A stretch of 64,000 nt of DNA from positions 2,852,001-2,916,000 of the forward strand of contig OZ245874.1 of the NCBI GenBank assembly GCA_965229335.1, in the 5' to 3' direction. Positions 1 to 8,908 of this stretch are shown one piece after another. Below the pieces are notes generated by a model. The model did no database searches and was not told the origin of the DNA. It saw only the letters and a list, made by a program, of their open reading frames with translations. A program made the translations under genes and the position numbers. The DNA is from JAFKFH01 sp017307375. Its GTDB lineage: Bacteria; Pseudomonadota; Alphaproteobacteria; Ferrovibrionales; Ferrovibrionaceae. The first letter of the stretch is position 1. The number at the start of each line of letters is the position of its first letter.

Positions 1-482
1 TTGCCGCCGCCCGAGACCCATTTGCCGAAATCGGACAGGGTCTTGAGCTTGTTGGCGTCCGTCACGGTCTGCAGCAGCGCGATGGCCCAGGTGTTGTTGG
101 CGGGGGCGGGGCTGAGCCAGACGATCTTGTTGGCATCGTAATCGAGCTTCCGGGCTTCCTCATAGGCCTTCGCCGCGCTCTTCCACAGCGGGTCGTCGGC
201 CTTGTTGAAGAAGAAGGCCGCATTGCCGGTGTATTCGGGATAGATGTCGATCTCGCCCGAGGTGATGGCCTTGCGCACGATCGGCGTCGCCCCCAGCGCG
301 ACCTTGTTGGTGACGGCGATGCCGTTGGCGGTCAGGACCTGGGCGATCACGTTGCCGAGCAGGTTGCCTTCGGTATCGATCTTCGACGAGACGACGACGG
401 GGTCGGCGGCAAGCGCCGGACCGGCGACGAGCGCCAGCACGAGGCCGAGGCCGAGCAGGCGATGCGGGCGGAACTGGGTCAT
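1..482 (-). CDS. OsmF/YehZ-type glycine betaine ABC transporter binding protein (5' part)
   Basis: This is the N-terminal 160 residues of a periplasmic substrate-binding protein of the OpuAC family; the 3' end lies outside the window. The start is the ATG at 482, preceded by AGGAGAGGAAG. A signal peptide (about residues 1-26, ending ALA-AD) is followed by SSKIDTEGNLLGNVIAQVL and by ATPIVRKAITSGEIDIYPEY, the hallmark of OsmF/OpuCC-type binding proteins for glycine betaine and related quaternary amines. The partner permease and ATPase genes would lie to the left. The gene diverges from the importer operon at 722. Family assignment is firm; the ligand is inferred. Confidence 0.88.
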   Translation of the reverse strand, partial: MTQFRPHRLLGLGLVLALVAGPALAADPVVVSSKIDTEGNLLGNVIAQVLTANGIAVTNKVALGATPIVRKAITSGEIDIYPEYTGNAAFFFNKADDPLWKSAAKAYEEARKLDYDANKIVWLSPAPANNTWAIALLQTVTDANKLKTLSDFGKWVSGGG

Positions 483-641
483 GGTCTTCCTCTCCTGACA
501 GGATGATTTTCCGGTGCAGTCGGCCGCCTCTTACCTGTCGTGCAAGCGCGGGGGCGCCAACGATAGGCATGAACCAAGCGGCATATCCATAGCCAAGGTG
601 ACGTCGCCGGGTCGGGTGCGCGGGCATTGCCCAGTGACGAT

Positions 642-671
642 TTGTAGTCTGGCGTGTTGCATTAATATATC
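642..671 (+). promoter_or_regulatory. possible promoter of the 722-5649 operon
   Basis: TTGTAG at 642-647 and TATATC at 666-671 are separated by 18 bp in the only AT-rich part of the 483-721 divergent intergenic region. The match to sigma-70 boxes is modest. The rest of this region shows no gene. Confidence 0.3.
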
Positions 672-721
672 AATCTACTAGATTTTAGAAATCGATTTGA
701 CCAAAGGTGGGGATCCCTAAG

Positions 722-1723
722 ATGAATCGCATCGTCACGCCGTCCCGGCGGGCCCTGATCCGCGGTGCCGCGGCGGCCGCGGCCCTTGCCCCGGCCGGCA
801 TCGTTGCCGGCAGGGTGCTGGCCCAGGGCCAGCCCAAGAAAATCAAGCTGTCCTGGAACGCCAATGCGGTCTGCCTTGCCCCCGTCGTGGTCGGCGTGCA
901 CCAGGGCATCTTCAAGCGCCACGGCATCGACGTCGAGCTGATCAACTATTCGGGCTCGACCGACCAGTTGCTCGAGGCGATCGCCACGGGCAAGGCGGAT
1001 GCCGGGGTCGGCATGGCGCTGCGCTGGCTCAAGCCGCTCGAACAGGGGTTCGACGTCAAGCTGACCGCGGGCACCCATGGCGGCTGCATGCGGGTGCTGG
1101 CGCCCCCGGGCAAGGGCATCGCCCGGCTGGAAGATCTGCGCGGCAAGACCGTCGCGGTGTCGGACATGGCGAGCCCCTCGAAGAACTTCTTCTCGATCGT
1201 GCTGAAGAAGCGCGGCATAGACCCGGTAACCGAGGTCCAGTGGCGTCAGTTCCCGGCGGATCTGCTGGGGCTTGCCATCGAGAAGGGCGAGGCGCAGGCG
1301 CTGGCCGACGGCGATCCCGTCGCCTTCATCCAGGAACACAAGTTCGGCCTGACCGAAATCGCCTCGAATCTTTCGGACGAGTATCAGAACCGCGTCTGCT
1401 GCGTGCTCGGCGTGCGTGGCAGCCTGGTGCGCGACGACAAGCCGACGGCAGCCGCGCTGACCCGCGCGCTGCTCGAGGCCTCGCAGGTCACGGCCCACGA
1501 TCCCGACCTTGCGGCAGCGATCTTCTCGAAATACGCCGCCGCCTCGGCCGCCGACCTGTCGACGATGCTGAAGAGCCAGACGCATAATCACAACCCGGTC
1601 GGCGGTGACCTGAAGCGCGAGCTCGTCGCCTATACCGAGGAACTCAAGCTGGTCTCGGTGATCAAGCCGTCGACCGACCCGGCGAAGTTCGCCGACAAGA
1701 TCTACGCCGACGTGCTGGTCTGA
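722..1723 (+). CDS. ABC transporter substrate-binding protein, NMT1/SsuA-like
   Basis: This 333-residue exported binding protein belongs to the nitrate/sulfonate/taurine (NMT1/THI5-like) group. The ATG at 722 is preferred because AAAGGTGGGG (703-712) sits about 9 bases upstream; a GTG at 707 would lie inside that ribosome binding site. The N-terminus has a twin-arginine-like SRRALIRG followed by an Ala-rich hydrophobic stretch and AQGQP, so export by Tat is possible. The core shows YSGSTDQLLEAIATGKADAG and LRGKTVAVSDM, typical of the family. Its stop overlaps the permease start (TGATG). The substrate cannot be read from sequence: sulfonates, nitrogenous bases or another small organic acid are all possible. 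Confidence 0.85.
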   Translation: MNRIVTPSRRALIRGAAAAAALAPAGIVAGRVLAQGQPKKIKLSWNANAVCLAPVVVGVHQGIFKRHGIDVELINYSGSTDQLLEAIATGKADAGVGMALRWLKPLEQGFDVKLTAGTHGGCMRVLAPPGKGIARLEDLRGKTVAVSDMASPSKNFFSIVLKKRGIDPVTEVQWRQFPADLLGLAIEKGEAQALADGDPVAFIQEHKFGLTEIASNLSDEYQNRVCCVLGVRGSLVRDDKPTAAALTRALLEASQVTAHDPDLAAAIFSKYAAASAADLSTMLKSQTHNHNPVGGDLKRELVAYTEELKLVSVIKPSTDPAKFADKIYADVLV

Positions 1724-2700
1724 TGACGACCCTGGATCTGACGATCCCGGCGGCGCCGCGCCACGCGGCGATCTGGCCGGCCGGGCTGGCGGGGGCGGTC
1801 TTCTGGGCCGCCGCCGCGGCGATCACCTGGGTCTGGCCGGCCCCTGACGACTGGCCCTACACCGTCGAGCTGGCGATCGTCATGGCGCTGCTGGCCGCGG
1901 CGCTCGGCGTTGCCGGGCTGGGCGGGCGGCTGGCCGGTCCGCGCCTGCGGCGCCTCGGGCCCTGGGCGATCGCCCTGGCCCTGATCTTCGGGTCGTGGGA
2001 ACTCGTCACCGCCAAGCTCGGCCTGCTGCCGCGTCCGTTCTTCGCCCCGCCGCAGGCGCTGCTGGAAGTCTATCTCGACGACTGGCGGCGGCTGGGCGAG
2101 AGCGCGCTTCATTCGCTCGCGCTGCTGGGCAGCGGCTATCTGATCGGGTCGGCACTGGGTTTCGCCACCGGCGTCGCCATCGGCTGGTCACAGGCGATCG
2201 GCTACTGGGTCCATCCGGTACTGCGGCTGATCGGGCCGCTGCCTGCCACCGCCTGGCTGCCGATCGCGTTCTTCGCCTTCCCGACCTCGGGTTCGGCTTC
2301 TGTCTTCCTGATCGCGCTGGCGACCGGCTTTCCGGTGACGATCCTGACCTGGTCGGGCATCGCCTCGGTCAACCGGGCCTATTACGACATCGCGCGCACG
2401 CTGGGCGCCTCGCCATCGTTCCTGGTGTTCAAGGTCGCGATCCCCGGGGCGATGCCGCATGTCTTCGTCGGACTGTTCATGGGGCTGGGTGCCTCGTTCT
2501 CGGTCCTGATCATCGCGGAGATGCTGGGGGTCAAGGCCGGGCTGGGCTGGTACCTGACCTGGGCGCAGGGCTGGGCCGCCTATGCCAACATGTACGGCGC
2601 GCTGCTGGTGATGGCCGCGATCTGCTCGGGGCTCATCACCCTGCTGTTCCGGGTCCGCGACCATCTGCTCGCCTGGCAAAAGGGGCTGGTCAAGTGGTGA
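1723..2700 (+). CDS. ABC transporter permease, SsuC/TauC-like
   Basis: This 325-residue inner-membrane permease has two or three extra N-terminal hydrophobic segments (residues about 15-90) before the usual BPD_transp_1 region. The EAA-type coupling loop is visible near residues 220-240 (YYDIARTLGASPSFLVFKVA). It pairs with the binding protein upstream (overlapping TGATG) and the ATPase downstream, so the three genes form a translationally coupled importer. The N-terminal extension makes it longer than typical SsuC (about 260 residues). Confidence 0.87.
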   Translation: MTTLDLTIPAAPRHAAIWPAGLAGAVFWAAAAAITWVWPAPDDWPYTVELAIVMALLAAALGVAGLGGRLAGPRLRRLGPWAIALALIFGSWELVTAKLGLLPRPFFAPPQALLEVYLDDWRRLGESALHSLALLGSGYLIGSALGFATGVAIGWSQAIGYWVHPVLRLIGPLPATAWLPIAFFAFPTSGSASVFLIALATGFPVTILTWSGIASVNRAYYDIARTLGASPSFLVFKVAIPGAMPHVFVGLFMGLGASFSVLIIAEMLGVKAGLGWYLTWAQGWAAYANMYGALLVMAAICSGLITLLFRVRDHLLAWQKGLVKW

Positions 2701-3449
2701 CGGCGTTGCAGGTCGATCAGGTCAGCCACCGTTTCGAGCTGTCGGGCAAGCCGCTGCCGGTGCTGGACGACGTCGGCTTCCAGGTGGCGCCGGGCGAGTT
2801 CGTGGCGCTGCTGGGCCCCTCGGGCTGTGGCAAGTCGACCCTGCTGCGGCTGGCCGCCGGACTCGAGGCGCCGAGCGCGGGGGCGGTGCTGGCCGACGGC
2901 CGCCCGGTCGACCGGCCGGATCCGTCGCGCATCCTGGTCTTCCAGGATCCGACGCTCTATCCCTGGCGCACCGTCTACGACAATGTCGCGCTGGGGCTGG
3001 AGGCACGCGGCACGCTGAAACGCGAGCGGCACCGGGTCGACGACGCGCTGCGCCTGGTCGGTCTCGACGGCTTCGCCGCGGCCTTGCCGCACCAGCTGTC
3101 GGGCGGCATGGCCCAGCGCGCCGCGCTGGCGCGGGCCCTGGTCAACGAGCCGAGCCTGCTGCTGCTCGACGAACCGCTGGGCAAGCTCGATTCGCTGACG
3201 CGGCTGACCATGCAGTCCGAACTGGTCGCGCTGTGGCAGCGCTCGGGGTTTACCGCGCTGCTCGTCACCCACGATATCGAGGAAGCGCTGTTCATGGCCA
3301 GTCGGGTCATCGTGTTCTCCGACCGGCCGGCGCGGGTCAAGGCCGAGATCGTCAACGATCTGCCCTATCCGCGCCATCGCGGCGATCCGCTGCTGGCCGA
3401 GCGGCGGCGCGAGGTCCTGTCCATCATGGGCCTCGATGCGACCTGGTAG
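2697..3449 (+). CDS. ABC transporter ATPase, SsuB/TauB-like
   Basis: This 250-residue ATPase energises the importer encoded just upstream. The GTG start at 2697 overlaps the permease stop (GTGA). Walker A is GPSGCGKST, the signature is LSGGMAQR, and Walker B is LLLLDEP, followed by the switch histidine in LLVTHDIEEA. The size and motifs fit the nitrate/sulfonate/taurine class. Confidence 0.9.
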   Translation: MTALQVDQVSHRFELSGKPLPVLDDVGFQVAPGEFVALLGPSGCGKSTLLRLAAGLEAPSAGAVLADGRPVDRPDPSRILVFQDPTLYPWRTVYDNVALGLEARGTLKRERHRVDDALRLVGLDGFAAALPHQLSGGMAQRAALARALVNEPSLLLLDEPLGKLDSLTRLTMQSELVALWQRSGFTALLVTHDIEEALFMASRVIVFSDRPARVKAEIVNDLPYPRHRGDPLLAERRREVLSIMGLDATW

Positions 3450-4140
3450 GCTGCTTGCCGGGCTGGCCTGGGCGACGGCGATGGCGGTCGCCGTCGCCTT
3501 GCCGTTTTCTCATCCGGACGAAATCCGGGATCGGGGTGCGGCAGGCACGAGCGCCCGGGCAGGCTTGAGCGTCGCCTCGTTCCAGGCCGGTGCCGAGGTG
3601 TTCCGCAGGGAATTCCCGACCCGCCTCGCCGATGACGGCACGCCCGAGCCGCCCGACGCGGTGTTGACCGAAGCCGTCTGGCAGGGCGACTTCGCCGCCT
3701 GGCTGGCGGCCGATTTCGGCGGGATCGTGCCGCCCGGGCTGTCCCGGCGGCTCGATCCGCCGGCTCAGGCGGCCCTGGTCGATTTCCTGCGGGTCCATCT
3801 GGCCGGGCGCGAAATGGCGGTCTGGAGCCGCTGGCAGCACCCGTTGCCGGCACCGGAGGTCGAGCTCCGTTGCGGCGACGAGGTCAGGCCGCTTGCTGCC
3901 TGGCGCGGTGGCGACGTGCGGCTCTCGGCCGGCGACGGGCGCCTCGACCTCGGGTCCTGCACCGTTGCGACACCGGGCGCCTGGGAGGTCTATGCGCTGC
4001 TCGCCGGGCTGCCGCCGGCCCTCTTGCCCGGCACCACCTTCGTGATCGATGCTGACGGCATGCTCGCTGCGCGCGAGCTGCCTGGTCCCGGCCGTTCGCT
4101 GCCGGGGCCCATCGCGTCGATCCGCATTCACACTCACTGA
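3436..4140 (+). CDS. hypothetical exported or membrane-anchored protein
   Basis: This 234-residue protein starts at an ATG that overlaps the last 14 bases of the ATPase gene, so it is probably translated with the importer. Residues about 5-22 are hydrophobic and could be a signal peptide or anchor. The rest is hydrophilic, with two cysteines (ELRCGD and GSCTV). A C-terminal stretch (TTFVIDADGMLAAREL) resembles the strand-turn of thioredoxin-like folds, but no CxxC is present. I do not recognise a family. Its position suggests an accessory role for the ABC system. Confidence 0.6.
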   Translation: MRPGRLLAGLAWATAMAVAVALPFSHPDEIRDRGAAGTSARAGLSVASFQAGAEVFRREFPTRLADDGTPEPPDAVLTEAVWQGDFAAWLAADFGGIVPPGLSRRLDPPAQAALVDFLRVHLAGREMAVWSRWQHPLPAPEVELRCGDEVRPLAAWRGGDVRLSAGDGRLDLGSCTVATPGAWEVYALLAGLPPALLPGTTFVIDADGMLAARELPGPGRSLPGPIASIRIHTH

Positions 4141-4161
4141 GTCTTTACCTTGGGGGATTGC

Positions 4162-5649
4162 ATGATGCGTTCTGGACTGATCGCCGTCCTGGCTGCGGCG
4201 CTTGCCTTTGCCATACCTGCCGCGGCCGCGCCGCGCGACACGTTGGTCATCGGCCTGCAGCAGGAGCCGACCTCGCTCGACCCGACGTCGGATGCCACGG
4301 CGTCGATCGACTCGGTGATGACCGCCAGCGTCTTCGAGACGCTGACGACGTCGAGCGGGCTGGGCGAGGTGCGGCCGCTGCTGGCCAAGGCGTGGGAGGT
4401 GTCGGCCGACGGCACCGTCTACACCTTCCATCTGAACGACGGGGTCAAGTTCACCGACGGCGAGGCGCTCGATTCCGCGGTCGTCAAGTTCAGCTTCGAC
4501 CGCGCGATGGCGCCCGACAGCGTCAATCCGTCGAAGGGCATCTTCGCGCCGATCGCGGCGATCGAGACGCCGGATGCCACGACCGTCGTGATCCGGCTGA
4601 AGCAGCCCGATGCCTATTTCCTCAACAACCTCGCCGCCGGCGATGCCGCGATCGTCCACCCGAAGACGGCCGCGACCAACAAGTCGAGTCCGGTCGGTTC
4701 CGGTGTCTACAAGCTGAAGCAGTGGGCCAAGGGCGACCGTGTCGTGCTCGAACGCAATCCCGCCCATCGCAATGCCGCGAAGGCGGCGCTGCGCGAGGTC
4801 ACCTTCCGCATCATGCCCGATCCGACGGCTGCGACCGCCGCGATCATGGCCGGCGACATCGATGCCTTTCCCGCGATCCCGGCGCCCGAGACCATCGACC
4901 AGTTCCGCAAGGATCCGCGCTTCAAGGTCGTGGTCGGCACCACCGAGGGCGAGGTGATCCTGGCCCTGAACAATTCGAAGAAGCCGTTCGACGACATCCG
5001 CGTCCGCCGCGCCATCAGCCACGCGCTGAACCGGCAGGACATCAACGACGGCGCCCAGGGCGGTCTGGCGACCCCGATCGGCAGCCATTTTCCGCCGCAC
5101 AACCCGGCCTATGTCGATCTGACCGGCCTCTACCCCCATGACGTCGCCAAGGCCCGGGCGCTGCTGAAGGAGGCCGGCTATCCGAACGGCTTCGAAGCCA
5201 GCCTGCAACTGCCGCCGTTCGCCTATGCCCGTCGTTCCGGCGAGATCATCGCCCAGCAGCTGGGCGAGGCCGGGATCCGGGTCAAGGTCACCAATGTCGA
5301 GTTCCCCTACTGGCTGGCCGAGGTCTACAAGAAGAAGAACTACGACATGACGATCATCGCGCATATCGAGCCGCGCGACATCGGGAACTATGCCCGCGAC
5401 GCCTCTTACTACTACGGCTACGACGGGGCCAGGTTTGCCGAGAAGTTCAACGATTTCCGCCGCACCGTCGACCCGGCCGAGCAGAAGCGCAAGCTGGGCG
5501 ACCTGCAGCGCTTCATCGCCGAGGAAGCCGTTCACGGGTTCCTCTACCAGCTGCCGGCGATCGGCGTCTACAAGGTCGACCTGGCCGGTTACTGGACGAA
5601 TGCGCCGGAGTTGATCACCCCGCTGATCGATATCCACTGGGTCCGCTAG
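4162..5649 (+). CDS. peptide/nickel-type ABC transporter substrate-binding protein (SBP_bac_5)
   Basis: This 495-residue exported binding protein is of the DppA/OppA type. The start is the ATG at 4162, or the adjacent ATG at 4165, behind TTGGGGGA; an upstream in-frame TTG at 4150 overlaps that ribosome binding site. A signal peptide ends near AAAAPRD. The family core is clear: LIGLQQEPTSLDP-like opening, LNDGVKFTDGEAL, VGSGVYKLKQW and RVRRAISHALNRQDI. No matching permease or ATPase lies beside it, so it either recruits a permease encoded elsewhere or works with the upstream SsuBC-like pair, which would be unusual. It runs into a convergent regulator gene with overlapping stop codons. Confidence 0.85.
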   Translation: MMRSGLIAVLAAALAFAIPAAAAPRDTLVIGLQQEPTSLDPTSDATASIDSVMTASVFETLTTSSGLGEVRPLLAKAWEVSADGTVYTFHLNDGVKFTDGEALDSAVVKFSFDRAMAPDSVNPSKGIFAPIAAIETPDATTVVIRLKQPDAYFLNNLAAGDAAIVHPKTAATNKSSPVGSGVYKLKQWAKGDRVVLERNPAHRNAAKAALREVTFRIMPDPTAATAAIMAGDIDAFPAIPAPETIDQFRKDPRFKVVVGTTEGEVILALNNSKKPFDDIRVRRAISHALNRQDINDGAQGGLATPIGSHFPPHNPAYVDLTGLYPHDVAKARALLKEAGYPNGFEASLQLPPFAYARRSGEIIAQQLGEAGIRVKVTNVEFPYWLAEVYKKKNYDMTIIAHIEPRDIGNYARDASYYYGYDGARFAEKFNDFRRTVDPAEQKRKLGDLQRFIAEEAVHGFLYQLPAIGVYKVDLAGYWTNAPELITPLIDIHWVR

Positions 5650-7058
5650 CCGTATCGGCGGATCAGCTCGACCAGCCGGGCGCAGTCGGCCGGCAGGTGG
5701 TCCGGATCGGCGTTGGTGATGCCGAGCATCAGGCCGGGTGACGGCCGCTCGACATGCCAGGGCGACAGCGCCACCGGCGCCATGCCGCAGGGCAGGGCGC
5801 CGGTGGCGATCGCCCGGTCGTGCATCCCCGGCGGCAGGGTCAGCCGCACGGCGAGGCCGCCGCCGGCCTGGACGCCGATGGTCGCCGGCACGGCGGCGGC
5901 CATCGCGCGCGCCACGGCCTCGCGCCGCGTGGCGTAGAGGCGCTTCATCCGGCGCAGATGGCGAAGGTAATGGCCCTCGGCGATGAAGTCGGCGACCGCG
6001 CGCTGCACCGCCGGGGCCGGGGCAGGGCTGAGCGTCGCCGCCACGTCGGCGAACAGTGCGGCCAGTTGCGGCGGCACGACCAGGAAGCCGAGTCGCAGGG
6101 CCGGGGAGATGGTCTTGGAGAATGTCCCGGCATGGAGCACCCGGCCATCGCGGTCGAGCGAGGCGAGCGCTGGCGCCGCCCGGCCCTTCAGCTGCAATTC
6201 GCCGAGATAATCATCCTCGATGATCCAGGCCCCGGCCGCGCCTGCCCATTCGAGCAGGGCGTGGCGGCGCGCCAGCGACATCGTCACCCCGGTCGGCGCC
6301 TGCTGGCCCGGCGTGACCACCGCGAGCCTCGCTGCCGGGGCGCGGCGGATGCCCTCGGCGACATCGATGCCGGCCTGGTCGACCGGCACCGGCAGGGTCT
6401 CGACGCCGGCAAATTGCAGCGCCTGGCGCGTGAGGGGAAATCCCGGATCCTCGAACCAGCCCCGCGCCCCGCGCAGGCCCAGCGCCTGGGTGACGAGGCC
6501 GAGGGCGCCGGCAACCCCGGCGGTCACCAGGACCTGCCCGGCCGTGCAACTGATGCCGCGGGCGATCGCCAGATAGCCGGCGATCTCGCGCCGCAGTTCG
6601 GGCTCTCCACGCGGATCGGGATAGGCGACCGGGGCGGCGGCCGTGGCGCGCGCCGCCCGCGCCACGATCCGCGACCATAGCGTCATGGGAAAGGCGTCCT
6701 GGGCCGGAACGCCCATCTGGAAGGCGACCGGCTGCCTGCCGAAGCCGGGATAGAAGTCAGGCATCGGTCCCCGGTCGGGCGTCGGCCCGGCGGGCAGCGG
6801 GATCGGGCCGCGCGCGGCGACCCGGGTGCCCGCCGCCCCCATCGCGACGATCAGCTGCTCGTCGATCAGCCGTTCATAGGCCGCGCGCACCGTGCCGCGG
6901 GCAACCCCGAGCTGGGCGGCCAGGTCGCGCCACGACGGCAATCGTGCCTGCGGCGCCAGGCGCCCATCGCCGATCGCGTCGCGCAGGGCGGCGTGGATCT
7001 GGCTGGCAAGCGAGGCTTTCGCCTTGCGGTCTATCGCGATGCGGAACAGGGGCGTCAT
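5646..7058 (-). CDS. MocR/PdxR-type GntR regulator with aminotransferase domain
   Basis: This 470-residue regulator fuses an N-terminal GntR winged helix (about residues 12-80, LPSWRDLAAQLGVARGTVRAA) to a fold-type I aminotransferase-like domain that binds PLP. The expected PLP lysine is in GTFSKTISPALRLGF. The ATG at 7058 gives a typical MocR start (MTPLFRIAIDRKAKAS); an in-frame start further upstream would add 18 unrelated residues. Family members control vitamin B6, GABA, taurine or rhizopine genes. Its target is not evident, since the convergent neighbour is a lone binding protein. The TAG stop overlaps that gene's TAG in CTAG at 5646-5649. Confidence 0.88.
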   Translation of the reverse strand: MTPLFRIAIDRKAKASLASQIHAALRDAIGDGRLAPQARLPSWRDLAAQLGVARGTVRAAYERLIDEQLIVAMGAAGTRVAARGPIPLPAGPTPDRGPMPDFYPGFGRQPVAFQMGVPAQDAFPMTLWSRIVARAARATAAAPVAYPDPRGEPELRREIAGYLAIARGISCTAGQVLVTAGVAGALGLVTQALGLRGARGWFEDPGFPLTRQALQFAGVETLPVPVDQAGIDVAEGIRRAPAARLAVVTPGQQAPTGVTMSLARRHALLEWAGAAGAWIIEDDYLGELQLKGRAAPALASLDRDGRVLHAGTFSKTISPALRLGFLVVPPQLAALFADVAATLSPAPAPAVQRAVADFIAEGHYLRHLRRMKRLYATRREAVARAMAAAVPATIGVQAGGGLAVRLTLPPGMHDRAIATGALPCGMAPVALSPWHVERPSPGLMLGITNADPDHLPADCARLVELIRRYG

Positions 7059-7146
7059 GGCCGGGACGGTACAGGATTTTTCCGGGTTTCCGAGCCGTCG
7101 ATCGACAGGCATTCAGCAACGTTGCAGCCGGGCGGCTACGGTGGCA

Positions 7147-7168
7147 GTCTCCCTCCGAAGGGGGAGAC
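7147..7168. repeat. 7-bp inverted repeat upstream of the lipoprotein gene
   Basis: GTCTCCC (7147-7153) and GGGAGAC (7162-7168) could form a short hairpin in the leader between the divergent mocR-like and lipoprotein genes. There is no run of T after it, so it may be a leader structure or an operator. Confidence 0.35.
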
Positions 7169-7231
7169 GCGATCGAAGTCGACAGCCTTAATCGCGCCTC
7201 CGTTCTCGGATTTTTGTGCAAGGAACGGAGC

Positions 7232-7441
7232 ATGACGATGAAGAAACTGGGCAGCCTCGCGGCGATGCTGCTGCTGGTCGCGGGGCTCGGCGCCTGCGGC
7301 GGCGGCGGGGCGGATTCGAGCACGACGGTGACCACGACCACGGTCGGCCAGCAGCTGACCGACCTGAAGAAGGCGCTGGATGCCGGCGCCATCAGCCAGT
7401 CCGAATACGAGACGCAGCGCCGGAAGATCCTCAATCAGTGA
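7232..7441 (+). CDS. small SHOCT-domain lipoprotein
   Basis: This 69-residue protein starts at ATG 7232 behind AAGGAACGGAG. A short lipoprotein signal peptide ends in a lipobox (LGAC, Cys about residue 22), followed by a flexible Gly/Ser/Thr stretch. The last 28 residues (LTDLKKALDAGAISQSEYET and onward) match the SHOCT motif, a short C-terminal oligomerisation module. It should sit in the outer or inner membrane facing the periplasm. Function unknown. A hairpin with a T run follows the gene. Confidence 0.8.
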   Translation: MTMKKLGSLAAMLLLVAGLGACGGGGADSSTTVTTTTVGQQLTDLKKALDAGAISQSEYETQRRKILNQ

Positions 7442-7448
7442 TGGAACG

Positions 7449-7480
7449 GGGGCGGCGGCCATGCCGGCCGCCCCGATTTT
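7449..7480 (+). terminator. rho-independent terminator after the lipoprotein gene
   Basis: GGGGCGGC (7449-7456) pairs with GCCGCCCC (7467-7474) across a 10-nt loop and is followed by GATTTT. It ends the lipoprotein transcript before the DUF2252 gene. Confidence 0.6.
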
Positions 7481-7501
7481 CGTCTAGGGGAGGAAACGGC
7501 A

Positions 7502-8905
7502 ATGGCACGCAAGAAGGCCGGTGAAGCCCCGGCTGCGGCACCCGCCTGGAGCAGGGATTTCGGCAAGGCGGCCCGGGCCGCCTGTCCGCGTTCGTCGCAC
7601 GAGGCGCTGGGCATCCACCCGGAAAAGCGCGATCCCGTCGCGCTGATCGAACAGTCGAACCGGGATCGGCTCGAAAACCTGGTGCCGATGCGCCACACCC
7701 GCATGATGGAATCGCCGTTCGCCTTCTACCGGGGCACGGCGCTGATCCAGGCGCATGACCTTGCCGGCACGCCGTCCTCCGGCATCGCGGTGCAGGCTTG
7801 CGGCGATTGCCATCTGCTGAACTTCGGCGGCTTCGCGACGCCCGAGCGCAACCTGATCTTCGACCTGAACGATTTCGACGAGACCCATCCCGGGCCGTGG
7901 GAATGGGACCTGAAACGCCTTGTTGCCAGCCTGGTCCTGGCCGCGCGCTGGCGCAGCTTCGACAAGGCGACGGCCGAGGAAGCCGTAGGCACCGCGGTCG
8001 CGGCCTATCGCGACTGGATCGCCAGCCATGCCGGGGATTCCACGCTCGATACCTGGTATGCCCGCATCACCTGGGACGACCTGCGCAAAAGCGCCAAGAC
8101 CAAGCGCGCGACCAGCCGCATCGAAGCCTATATCGACAAGGCGCGGACGCGGACGTCCGAGCATGTCTTCCACCGCATTACCCGGGATGTCGGCGGCCGG
8201 CCGCGTATCGTCGACGAGCCGCCGCTGCTGTTCCACAGCTTTCCCGGGCTGAAAGTCGACATCGACAAGGTGGTCCCGAAATTCCTGGGCGATTACGGCC
8301 AGACGCTGCGCGACGACCACCGCGCGCTGTTCGAGCGCTTCGAGTTCGTCGACGCCGCCATCAAGGTCGTCGGCGTCGGATCGGTCGGCACGCGCTGCTT
8401 CGTGGCGCTGATGATGGACCGCACCGGTCACCCGCTGTTCCTGCAGGTCAAGGAGGCACGGCCGTCGGTCCTGGCAGGCTATGTCGGGCAGAAGGGACCG
8501 CGGCATCATGGCGAGCGCATCGTCACCGGCCAGCGCCTGATGCAGGCGGCAAGCGACATCTTCCTCGGCTGGACCCGGGGGCCGGGCGGCCGCGACTTCT
8601 ACATCCGCCAACTGCGCGACATGAAGATCGCCGTCGAGGTGACCGAGCTTGCCGCCGACGGGCTATGCCTCTATGCCGGGCTGTGCGGCCGGGCGCTGGC
8701 CCGCGCCCATGCCAAGGCCGGCGCGGCGGCGGCGATCTCGGGCTATATCGGCAGCGGCCAGTCGTTCATCGCTGCGCTGACCCGCTATGCGCTGGGCTAT
8801 GCCGATCAGGTCGAGCAGGACTACGAAGCCTTCCGCCTGGCGGTGCGCGCCGGCCGGCTGCCCGGCGGCCCGACGCCGTCGGACCTGGAACAGCAGCTGC
8901 GCTGA
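7502..8905 (+). CDS. DUF2252 family protein
   Basis: This 467-residue cytoplasmic protein starts at ATG 7502 with GGGGAGG upstream. It carries the DUF2252 hallmarks: FYRGTALIQAHDLA near residue 80, GDCHLLNFGGF near residue 101 and the FDLNDFDET motif near residue 120, which resembles the substrate and metal loops of protein-kinase-like and aminoglycoside-phosphotransferase-like folds. The biochemical role of the family is not established. It ends 3 bp from the convergent DUF72 gene. Confidence 0.85.
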   Translation: MARKKAGEAPAAAPAWSRDFGKAARAACPRSSHEALGIHPEKRDPVALIEQSNRDRLENLVPMRHTRMMESPFAFYRGTALIQAHDLAGTPSSGIAVQACGDCHLLNFGGFATPERNLIFDLNDFDETHPGPWEWDLKRLVASLVLAARWRSFDKATAEEAVGTAVAAYRDWIASHAGDSTLDTWYARITWDDLRKSAKTKRATSRIEAYIDKARTRTSEHVFHRITRDVGGRPRIVDEPPLLFHSFPGLKVDIDKVVPKFLGDYGQTLRDDHRALFERFEFVDAAIKVVGVGSVGTRCFVALMMDRTGHPLFLQVKEARPSVLAGYVGQKGPRHHGERIVTGQRLMQAASDIFLGWTRGPGGRDFYIRQLRDMKIAVEVTELAADGLCLYAGLCGRALARAHAKAGAAAAISGYIGSGQSFIAALTRYALGYADQVEQDYEAFRLAVRAGRLPGGPTPSDLEQQLR

Positions 8906-8908
8906 CGC

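Noticed and set aside
707..721. GTG at 707 as the start of the SsuA-like gene
   Set aside because: It overlaps the ribosome binding site AAAGGTGGGG that serves the ATG at 722.
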